Below, one piece after another: positions 35,522-43,497 of a DNA stretch of 64,000 bases. Within the stretch, counting starts at the first letter, position 1. Every line of letters begins with the position of its first letter. Under the pieces are notes generated by a model, which searched no databases, had not been told where the DNA came from, and saw only the letters and a list, made by a program, of their open reading frames with translations. Made by a program: the position numbers and the translations under genes. Source of the DNA: Sergeia podlipaevii (Eukaryota > Euglenozoa > Kinetoplastea > Trypanosomatida > Trypanosomatidae); the NCBI GenBank assembly GCA_030849805.1, contig JASANZ010002209.1, forward strand, positions 1 to 64,000, read 5' to 3'.

Positions 35522-36823
35522 ATGAAGGTAGCTCCCAACACTGCTAGGATCCTGCGCAATGTGCCGCTACCGGATGAAGTTGGCGTGATCCACAACAATG
35601 CTGCAGTCATGGACATGGGCAGCCACTCCACACGCCTTGGCTTTGCCGGTGACAATGCCCCCCGCATGCGACAGCGCACGGTTGTGATGACCAAGGGCGG
35701 TGATGCTGCTGGGAGCAGTGCTCCCGAGGCGGTTGGCGCCAGTGGAGCGCGACCCACACTGCCCTGCTTTGACAGCGCCTATGAACAGCTCGATCACACA
35801 AACGTATGCGGCGTCATTAAGAATGGCATTGTGACAGACTGGGCTTACTTTGAGCAGCTCATGCAGCGCGTTGATGAAATTTTGCAGCTGAGCAACCCCG
35901 AGATGAACACTCCGCTGCTCATGACGGAGAAAGCCCTTGTGCCCACTGCGCATCGCCAGAAGATGGCGGAAATTCTGTTCGAGAGCCACAACTTGACCTC
36001 CGTTTCTTTCGCCCTCAGCCCCGTTCTTGCTCTCTATGCCTCTGGCCTCTGCACTGGCGTGTCGGTTGAGATGGGCCATCACCAATGCCACGTCGTGCCT
36101 GTGTTTCAGGGCTTGGGTCTCTTTCACGCTACCCATTGCCTCAGCGTCGGTGGCAGCCAGCTGACAGAGCTTTTTGCTTCTTGCTCTGGAGGAGACTCAC
36201 GACTGCCGAACTCGGTGCTTCCGCATCGTCGACACGACTTGTGGGCCTATCTGAAGGAGAAGACGTGCTCTACGCTTGCCAGCCGCGAGGTTTTCACAAG
36301 CACATGCGGTGATGAGGCCGCTGGTGGCTCACGTGGGGTAGTCGAACAGCTTTTGCCTGATGGCGCCGTCCTCCAGGTACCTGCCACAGCCCGATTCACC
36401 CCACCGGAGGTGTTCTTTAGGTCCAGTCTACTTCCTGGAGCGGAGAACATACCAGATCAGTCTCACATTGTGAGCGAGGTGCAGCTGCGCACGTGTGGCC
36501 CAGCACTTGGCTTGCACGAACTGCTCGTTGACTCTGTCCGCAAGTGTGACGCCGATCTCAACGCGTACATGTTTGATAATATTCTTCTTTCTGGTGGTTC
36601 TTCGCTCTTCGCAGGGCTGCCGGATCGCTTTGAGGTGGAGGTGCAGGCCTTGCTGCCGCCCACTGCGGACCGCGTGAGGGTGAGTGCGGAGGTAGAGCGG
36701 CAGCAGGCCGCCTTCGTTGGTGGCTCAATTCTTGCCTCCCTGCCGTCCTTTCAGGATCTGTGGGTGACCAAGACAGAGTATGAGGAGGTGGGCTCCATGG
36801 CAGTCGTGCGTGGCTGCTTGTAA
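35522..36823 (+). CDS. Divergent actin-like protein (orphan ARP)
   Basis: 433 residues of actin fold. Recognisable actin blocks in order: VMDMGSHSTRLGFAGDNAPR (30-49), GIVTDWAYFEQLM, LLMTEKALVPTAHRQKMAEI, LFESHNLTSVSFAL, VLALYASG, ILLSGGSSLFAGLPDRFEVE, AFVGGSILASLPSFQDLW, and the end VTKTEYEEVGSMAV. Nucleotide-site residues are eroded: the phosphate-1 loop has Arg38 where actin has Lys18, phosphate-2 reads EMGHH instead of DSGDG, and the Gln137 position is Ser (ALSPVLAL). ATP hydrolysis, and perhaps binding, is therefore doubtful. An insert at about 60-78 (Gly/Ala/Ser) and one around 220-270 are unlike actin. It fits none of ARP1-ARP10 clearly by eye; a kinetoplastid actin-like protein or a chromatin-type ARP is possible. 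Confidence 0.82.
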   Translation: MKVAPNTARILRNVPLPDEVGVIHNNAAVMDMGSHSTRLGFAGDNAPRMRQRTVVMTKGGDAAGSSAPEAVGASGARPTLPCFDSAYEQLDHTNVCGVIKNGIVTDWAYFEQLMQRVDEILQLSNPEMNTPLLMTEKALVPTAHRQKMAEILFESHNLTSVSFALSPVLALYASGLCTGVSVEMGHHQCHVVPVFQGLGLFHATHCLSVGGSQLTELFASCSGGDSRLPNSVLPHRRHDLWAYLKEKTCSTLASREVFTSTCGDEAAGGSRGVVEQLLPDGAVLQVPATARFTPPEVFFRSSLLPGAENIPDQSHIVSEVQLRTCGPALGLHELLVDSVRKCDADLNAYMFDNILLSGGSSLFAGLPDRFEVEVQALLPPTADRVRVSAEVERQQAAFVGGSILASLPSFQDLWVTKTEYEEVGSMAVVRGCL

Positions 36824-36880
36824 AAAGAAGGGGAAAAAACATGATAGGAGAAGAAGAAGGAAAGAAACAGAGATAGAAGA

Positions 36881-36906
36881 GGGAGAGAGAGAGAGAGAGA
36901 GAGAGA
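36881..36906. repeat. GA dinucleotide microsatellite
   Basis: GAGAGA run in the presumed 3' UTR of the actin-like gene. Confidence 0.85.
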
Positions 36907-37621
36907 ATGCTCCGATGGGGATGTGGAGTTGGATAAATGTACATGTACAGAATGTTTGCATGATGAGAGCACAACAATACTAGAATCTCTGCCATGGGAG
37001 ATAAACAAGCAAACAAACAAAAGAAAATAGTACTTACAGGAGCATATGGACGTGCGTGCTGAAGTGTTCGTATATATACTTCTCCTTCCATACGTTGTAT
37101 TGTAGGGACTGGCGGCGATTTTTAGTCGTATCTGTTTTTTTTTTTATCATCTGCCACTCCTTCACATATAACTTGGAATAAAGGATATTGCGCTTTTCAG
37201 TGCTGTCTACAAGAAAATTTATATTTATCATCTTTTTTTTTCTTCATTTTAATCTTAAAAAAAAAAAAAAAAAAGGAGAACGCCTCTCGCATACCAAGAA
37301 AAGCAACTGACGTTATATCGTCTTAGTAGTTATTTAGTATTCTAGTTTTATCTTCATATATTTACTTTTTTCTATAAAGGCCTTCCCTTCCCTTACAGTG
37401 CGTTTACACGAACACCTACTTTTGAAAGAAGGCCCTTCTTGTAAGTGGTGAAGAGTGGTATTGTTGTATTCAGCGCCTTTTTGAAGAAAAGAAATTGTAG
37501 TTGAGTGGCAATACATCAGCAAAAGAACCTCCTTTTTTTTTTTCTTTTCACAATAATCACAAAACACACAGCAGCATCTTGCGTGCGCGCGCACGGAGGA
37601 CTACTGTACACAGACGCACAT

Positions 37622-37629
<8 letters not shown>

Positions 37630-37655
<26 letters not shown>
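37630..37655. repeat. TA dinucleotide microsatellite
   Basis: Uninterrupted TA repeat preceded by ACACACACA. Spacer sequence; similar TA runs occur at 12091-12112, 42115-42135 and 52475-52502. Confidence 0.85.
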
Positions 37656-37996
37656 TCATTTTGCTTTCTCTCTTTCCTTTTCTGTGGCTTTTTTTTTTCA
37701 ATAGTCCGCCATTTTTTTTTTTTCTTATTGCTGTTGCTTCTTCTTTACTTCACACTCACTGCTTTCTTGTGTCCTAGACATACATAATAATAATTGTTAT
37801 TGTGTTTTTCCCTTAGCTTGTGCGCAACACGAGCAGCTTCTCTCCGCAATCTAACCATATAATTTTCTTGTGTTCAGCACAAGTTTGCCAAAAGTGTGTG
37901 GTGCTCGATTCAGATACACACACGCAGACACAAACACAGAGACAATAGCAACGCATTCTCTTTCTCCCCCCCCCCTTTGCTCAGGTTGATCGTGAC

Positions 37997-38023
37997 TTTT
38001 TTTTCCCTCTCTCTCTCTCTTAG
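37997..38023 (+). promoter_or_regulatory. Polypyrimidine tract and candidate trans-splice acceptor close to EIF4G2 start
   Basis: Pure T/C tract from 37997 ending CTCTCTTAG; AG at 38022-38023 leaves a 9-nt 5' UTR. An earlier AG (37984) follows a C-run tract and would give about 48 nt. Confidence 0.45.
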
Positions 38024-38032
38024 TGGGGCAAC

Positions 38033-41000
38033 ATGAATAACGGCAAAGAAATGCAGAGGAAGCGACCGAGGCGGACCAACTCGCTGCCTGGCAACCCACT
38101 TCGAGGGTCTCACCACTGCATTCTTCCTGACGCTCTCGCTGGAGTTCTTGATGGCAGACGCCGAGAATACAAGCGGTATAACGAGGGTATGACGGAGAGA
38201 GTTATTGGGCCTGTTGTTCTCCCGCTGGCGTCGAGTACGAACAGCAGCAGTTGCAGCCATCAATACGCCCATTCATGCGATCGTCAAGGTGGAGTACTCG
38301 GCAAAGATGAATCACCAATAGACACCTCGGCTGCGACATCAGTTTCTGTGGCGGGGCCCTCGGGGGAGAGCACGTGCCGGACGCCTGAGCACATACCCCA
38401 AGCACCCCCATCTCTAGCAGTCGGAGAGGAACCGCTGTGTTGCAAGGTTGAAGCAGCGGAAGAAGAGCAAGGTGGTGACACCAGCCTTGTGCGGGGCACG
38501 AATGCAAGCCATAGCAGTGAGAGCGGACTAATAAGCAGAGGAGGTGAGGAGGAGTGTGAGAACAGCAGCAAGGCCAATAGTACAGCGGGGAAGGTGGAGG
38601 AGCCAGCAACGACAGGGGCAGCCATGACGATTGCACTTCCTTACGACGCTGAGTCTATCTCTGCGTGGATGAAGGAGTATCGAAGCAACACGGATCACTG
38701 CCCACCCGGCATTGCAGTATTTGCGATGGCACGCGCTCAGGAAGCCCAGCAGCAGTCACAACAACATCAGAAACAACGTCTTTCTTTGTCACAAAAGGAA
38801 GGTTTGACAGCTTCTCTGCAAAACAAAAATAGTCAAGGCGGCGGCGACAAACATGCGTCACACAAGCAGCCACAACAGCAGCAGTCAGCTGGAGGAAGTC
38901 CACAGCTGCAGTTCCAGCGTGGCGGGGTTATCGGCTCTGCGCACCAGCCGCTGGAGCACCGACGGAGTGGTGATAATGTGATGGACGACAAGCGAAGACC
39001 GAACGAAGTGCTGGAGGCTCTTGGAGAGATGTGGGGAGACCGCAAGGACATGCCTATTGCCGTGTCAACTTCAGCGAATCGCAGGGGGCTGTTTGGTCAT
39101 GCAGAGAGGAAGACGCTGCCGCAGATGGTAGTTAGCGTTCTCAACAAGGTCACAACGGACCCTAACAAGTTTCGTGAGGTGAAGAATGAACTGTTGCGCT
39201 TGCCCATACCTGAAGCCAGCGTAGAGCAACTTGATGAGATTGTTGGGGTGTTCTTCACCAAGGCGGTGAGGGAGCCCCACTTCTGTGGTTCCTACGCGGA
39301 CTTGGTAGCGGCGCTTTGCATCTTACCTGCTGGTCAGCACATCTCTGGGGATAAGTCGCTCAGTCTAGAGCACAGGCTGCGCACAGCACTTGTCAAGCGG
39401 TGCCAGAATGAGTTTACAAAGGCCAACTTGCAGCCCTGCACGACCTTTCCGGGAGCAGGGGCAGAGGCTACCGCAGATGAGAAGGCCAAACACGACGACG
39501 GTGACGACTCAAAGGCGACAGAGGAGAAGGAGGGCACTGCGGCCGGCGCGGAGGACTATGACGTAATGAAGGCTGCTGAGATTGCCGCCATTGAGAAGGA
39601 GCGCCGCGACCGCATGCGAGGCAACGTGTGCTTTATTGGCGAGCTCCTCCACCGCGGTATTGTCTCAGACGAAGTAATGAAGACAATCTTCTTGTGGTGC
39701 TGCACCGGATCAGAGGGTGGAACCTTTACGAGCCCACCGCAGTACACACCAGCTGAGTCGCAAATAGACGAAATCATTGCTGCCGTCGATACCACCGGCG
39801 AGCAGTTCTTCGCGCACTCCCCCCAAGGCCGCGCTGTGCTGCTACCTCTTATCGAATGTCTCAGACACTGGACAGAGCACTACCCCGTGCGAAGGTGTTG
39901 CTTCCTGCTCATGTCGACCGTCGAGAAGCTCGAGGGATATCTTCCCGAGGGCTTCTCTGGCGCTATCGGCGGTGCTGCGGGGGGCGATGCATCGCATACG
40001 TGGCGCCGTGACTCTCGCCAATCTCCATCGCTGCCCATGCAGGCCTCCCACGCGCAGTCGCAACAGCAGCAGACTGAAACACCAGCAACTCGCTCCGTGC
40101 GTCCCGAGTGTGTTGCGAAGATAATGGCGAGTCTGTCCTCTGGGCAAGCGACCCCAGAGACGGTTGCGCAGGACGTAATGACCTCCTTCGGGTCTGCGTT
40201 TCCCGCAGTCACCATGTGGCTCGATCGCTGTCTCTCTGTTGTGAAGGAGGAAAAGACGCGGCTTCAGACGGGCGCGATGCTGGGAGCACTTGCTGCAGCT
40301 CTACACCCACAGAACAATCAATATGCGGAGTTCGAGACAGACAAGAAGGCCGAAGAAGGCGTTGAGGAGGAGGAGGCACACGAGTTATTCATCTCAGCCA
40401 TCGCTGAGCTTCGCGCAGCCACGATGGGAGCACTGCGGAGAGCACTGGAGCAGAAGTTGTACGAGGACATCAAGCTGTTTCGCTTCTGGGCTCAGCTTGT
40501 GCTTGGCGACAACGAGCGTGTGGTGCTAGATGAGGGCATGCTCAATGAAGGTCTTCGTCTCGTCATGGAGATTGCTCCGAGTGCAGTGCGGCCGTATCTG
40601 GCCGATGTCGGGAGACACTACACGCAGGTGGTGATGTCACCCTCCTGGAGACCGAGCGAGGAAGCGACGGGTTTTTTGCGATACAGGCCTCTCTTGGAGA
40701 TTCACTTTTTCAGTGAGCAGGAGGCGTCATCTCGGACGAAGTCTACCGGTGCCGTTGTCGCCCCCACTTCTGCTTCATCGGCAGCGGCCAGTTCAGCACA
40801 GTTTGTCGCTGCGGCCAGCGCTGATGTGCGAGCGCAATGCATCGAGGCGGATGTTTTCTACTCCTTGAGAGCAGGCGGTGCGGCGTGGGAGGGATTCTTT
40901 GAACGCTTGCGCACACACCCGCGTCTCATCACCTCCGACCCCACCCTAGGTGCTGAGGTGCTGAGCGCTGTTCTCATTGCGGAACTGAGCACTCCCGGTC

Positions 41001-41749
41001 GTGCCTTCCTCGAGGACTCGGTGGACGTTCTCGTGCTCGCCGTGGACGGTGGCGCGGTGCGGCGGTCGCGTGAGGTGGAGATGGTGGCAGAAGTGCTTGA
41101 AGTGCTACGCAACACGCCACTGCAGCTGACGATTGCTGCTGGCTCGCGTGTGTTGAATAAACTGATCGCGTCACAGGTAGTGTCGGATGAAACTCGCGAG
41201 CGCGCGTGGCGCTACTACATGAAGAGCTCTGCGGCGCTCTCCGAGGAAGGCGCGCTTCAAATCGAAGATGAGTTCGCGGCCATTGCAAATAGCAGCGCTG
41301 TCACCAGTGGTGACTTCGTGACTCTACCAGCTCAGCAGCAGCAGCAGCAGCAGCCACAATCGTCGCACCACCCCTACAACCTTCAGCGCCAGCCGCATCA
41401 GCAGCAGCAATACTACCAGCAGCGGCATACCTCAGGTTATCGTCACCAGCAGCATCAACAGCAACAACAGTCTCGTGGCCAGTTTCACTATCAGCAGCAG
41501 CAGCAGTATACAAGCCAGCAGTACGGCAGTAGTCAGCCGAGACAGTTCACGCAGTATCCTCCGCCGCCCCAGTCTCAGTACACCCAGCAGCAACAACAAC
41601 AACAACAGCAACAGTATAACAGGCGGAGAGGCGGCGGTGGACGCGGCGGCAATAGCAATAATAGCAATAGTGGCATATTGGGCCCTTCTTCCCCGTCATA
41701 CGACAGCCGTGGCGGAAGTGGTGGGTCTTCCGCTACAAGTTGGAGGTAA
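38033..41749 (+). CDS. EIF4G2: eIF4G-family MIF4G protein, EIF4G2-like, with Gln-rich tail
   Basis: 1238 residues. Residues 1-350 are low-complexity with a Gln/Ser-rich part. A MIF4G (HEAT-repeat) domain begins at about 355: LPQMVVSVLNKVTTDPNKFR, ELLRLPIPEASVEQLDEIVG, VFFTKAVREPHFCGSYADLV, an acidic insert, then RRDRMRGNVCFIGELLHRGI and VSDEVMKTIFLWCC. This is the eIF4G core that binds the eIF4A helicase. More helical sequence, possibly further HEAT repeats, runs to about 1090. The last 150 residues are Gln-rich with CAG and CAA tracts and end in RGG-like RRRGGGGRGG. Trypanosomatids have five eIF4Gs; assignment to EIF4G2 rests on size and on my memory that L. major EIF4G2 lies on chromosome 15 near TOP2 and a CorA gene. 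No eIF4E-binding YxxxxLphi motif is obvious. Confidence 0.8.
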   Translation: MNNGKEMQRKRPRRTNSLPGNPLRGSHHCILPDALAGVLDGRRREYKRYNEGMTERVIGPVVLPLASSTNSSSCSHQYAHSCDRQGGVLGKDESPIDTSAATSVSVAGPSGESTCRTPEHIPQAPPSLAVGEEPLCCKVEAAEEEQGGDTSLVRGTNASHSSESGLISRGGEEECENSSKANSTAGKVEEPATTGAAMTIALPYDAESISAWMKEYRSNTDHCPPGIAVFAMARAQEAQQQSQQHQKQRLSLSQKEGLTASLQNKNSQGGGDKHASHKQPQQQQSAGGSPQLQFQRGGVIGSAHQPLEHRRSGDNVMDDKRRPNEVLEALGEMWGDRKDMPIAVSTSANRRGLFGHAERKTLPQMVVSVLNKVTTDPNKFREVKNELLRLPIPEASVEQLDEIVGVFFTKAVREPHFCGSYADLVAALCILPAGQHISGDKSLSLEHRLRTALVKRCQNEFTKANLQPCTTFPGAGAEATADEKAKHDDGDDSKATEEKEGTAAGAEDYDVMKAAEIAAIEKERRDRMRGNVCFIGELLHRGIVSDEVMKTIFLWCCTGSEGGTFTSPPQYTPAESQIDEIIAAVDTTGEQFFAHSPQGRAVLLPLIECLRHWTEHYPVRRCCFLLMSTVEKLEGYLPEGFSGAIGGAAGGDASHTWRRDSRQSPSLPMQASHAQSQQQQTETPATRSVRPECVAKIMASLSSGQATPETVAQDVMTSFGSAFPAVTMWLDRCLSVVKEEKTRLQTGAMLGALAAALHPQNNQYAEFETDKKAEEGVEEEEAHELFISAIAELRAATMGALRRALEQKLYEDIKLFRFWAQLVLGDNERVVLDEGMLNEGLRLVMEIAPSAVRPYLADVGRHYTQVVMSPSWRPSEEATGFLRYRPLLEIHFFSEQEASSRTKSTGAVVAPTSASSAAASSAQFVAAASADVRAQCIEADVFYSLRAGGAAWEGFFERLRTHPRLITSDPTLGAEVLSAVLIAELSTPGRAFLEDSVDVLVLAVDGGAVRRSREVEMVAEVLEVLRNTPLQLTIAAGSRVLNKLIASQVVSDETRERAWRYYMKSSAALSEEGALQIEDEFAAIANSSAVTSGDFVTLPAQQQQQQQPQSSHHPYNLQRQPHQQQQYYQQRHTSGYRHQQHQQQQQSRGQFHYQQQQQYTSQQYGSSQPRQFTQYPPPPQSQYTQQQQQQQQQQYNRRRGGGGRGGNSNNSNSGILGPSSPSYDSRGGSGGSSATSWR
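41332..41613 (+). repeat. CAG/CAA (poly-Gln) tracts in EIF4G2 coding sequence
   Basis: CAG run at 41332-41355, mixed Gln/His codons through 41520, and CAG/CAA run at 41585-41613. The frame is kept. Such tracts are length-variable by replication slippage and make a prion-like low-complexity tail. Confidence 0.85.
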
Positions 41750-42358
41750 TTGTGAGTAAGAAAAAAAAAAGAAACGGTGTCTTTCTATCTGCTTGTGCGT
41801 GCTTCTGTTTGCTGTTTTTTTTTTTCTCTCTCTCTCCACTTGTGGAGTTTCCCTGTTATCGCTAATGCTTGATTCAAATTCAAAAAAGCAACATAAAAAT
41901 AGCAAAAAAGAAAAAAAGAACAAATCCAAAAAGAAAAGGGAAGCGTGGCATTGGCGAATGGGAATTGTCTGTGCGTGTATGAAAAAGCAGTGATATAGCA
42001 AAATAAAAGGGAGAGAGAGAGAGAAAGCTATGGTGGTGATGGTAGGGGGAGAAGACCACTATTGATCCCCAACAATCAACTGAACCTTGACAGTCAATGA
42101 TCTGTTTATATTTATTTATATATATATATATATATGTATCTACTATATTTGCATGCGCCTGAGCTCTTTAGGTACGTGTACTGCTTTGTGACAAAGGAAA
42201 GGTCTAAGAAAACGAAAGCAAAACAAGAAATAATAATGATCAAATCAACAATAACAACAAAAGAGAGAGACGAGAGACGAGACGAGAACAGGAGAGACGC
42301 TGGTTTTTACTATCGCTAAATATGTCATTAGTCTGTCTTCAAATGCGGACGTGTGGGC

Positions 42359-42393
<35 letters not shown>

Positions 42394-43497
42394 TGCTAAT
42401 GATGTTTTGTTAATTTCCTTCCTTTTTTCTTTATTTTTTTTTTTTTCTCAGGCACACATTGTGTGTGGAAGGCGCACTCACAAGACGAAGTTGTATTCAG
42501 AGCAAGCTTTTTTTTTTTTGGAAGAACAGATAGAAAGAAAATATGGCTCTGTTGCTGCTTGTGTTGCTGCCGCGCTTTCCCATTTTTGTTTTGTTTGAGT
42601 CTGTCTATGTAGGGATGCGGTTTTCTTTTGGGGGGCGTGATAAGCAGAGAACATATATAGTTGCGTGTATGTGGGCGGAAGTATTGCGGCAGCGGGTACC
42701 AGTAGTAAAAATATTTAATGTGAAGCAGAGGCTTTTTTTTGTATTCCTAAGTGTTTTTGTGTGCTTTCCCATCTTTTTTTGTAGCTAAGATATTCAAATT
42801 GTATTCTCATTGCTTGATTTTTTCCCTCTTTTTTTTTTTTTACAAGTGTTTGACGCAATTGTTGCAGATTTATACAATGACTGGGACTGAATCATCTCTA
42901 ATGATATGTGCTCCTTTTTCTTTAACATTTTTTTTCTTTATCATTTTTTTTTTTTTTTTTGAGTGCCATCCCAAAGATCGATTGACAGTCGAACCCACGT
43001 ATATATACATTTTCTGCAGGATAAAAGCGCAAGCCACAGCAGTAGCATTTGACAAGTCGTGCGATAAAAAAAAAGAAAAAAAAAGACGACGACGACTGCT
43101 GCAGTAGAACGTTTTGCGCATAACTCATATATGAAAATTTACCTTCAAACAGTGATTGTACATATATATATTAATATTAATATTTATTGTAGCGGGTAGT
43201 GTAGATACGCATATCCTCCTTTTATATTTACACTTTTCAGCCTCTTGTATCTATCAGTTACTTAGTATTGTGTTTCACGGCAATAGGTGAAACATAAAAA
43301 TAAAATTGGTGCACAAGGCAAGCGAAGAAAGGAATACAAAAATTCGGCGGCCCCATACAGGTAGGCAATCACACTTGCAGTTGTGTGCCCGTCGCTATAC
43401 AGTGTTTGCTGCTTGGTAAGCACATCAGCTTCTCTCGATCTGCCTTGTACTTTTCCTTTTCTTGTCTACCTCGAGCGGTTAAGTTACGCCTATTCAA
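41750..43497. other. Intergenic spacer, EIF4G2 to CorA-like, longest in window
   Basis: 1.75 kb. Contains A-runs 41760-41769, an A-rich stretch 41880-41938, a TA repeat 42115-42135, GT repeat 42361-42391, many T-runs (42436-42447, 42510-42519, 42831-42841, 42946-42960), and TATTAATATTAATATT near 43168-43184. A pyrimidine tract 43449-43468 lies just before the CorA-like ATG, with AG 43474-43475 giving a 22-nt 5' UTR. Several 60-120-codon frames exist, but all are homopolymer-driven. I see no gene, snoRNA or tRNA, though a small non-coding RNA could be hidden. Confidence 0.5.
42361..42391. repeat. GT dinucleotide microsatellite
   Basis: About 15 GT units without interruption in the long spacer; a shorter GT array lies at 56424-56453. 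Confidence 0.9.

Larger units (their letters stand above)
36824..38032. other. Intergenic spacer, actin-like protein to EIF4G2
   Basis: 1.2 kb, repeat-rich: GA microsatellite 36881-36906, an 18-nt A-run 37257-37274, TA repeat 37630-37655, T-runs at 37531-37540, 37689-37698 and 37711-37722, and a C-run of ten near 37967-37976. A T/C tract 37997-38021 leads to AG 38022-38023, 9 nt before the EIF4G2 ATG. No reverse transcriptase or other gene is linked to the A-run. Confidence 0.5.

Noticed and set aside
37257..37274. 18-nt A-run as a possible retroposon tail
   Set aside because: No reverse-transcriptase remnant, target-site duplication or element body could be seen upstream; other A-runs (23419-23433) are similar plain homopolymers.
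42353..43107. Several 60-120-codon frames in the long spacer before the CorA-like gene
   Set aside because: Products are runs of Phe, Cys-Val or Lys from homopolymers and GT repeats; no domain or codon bias.
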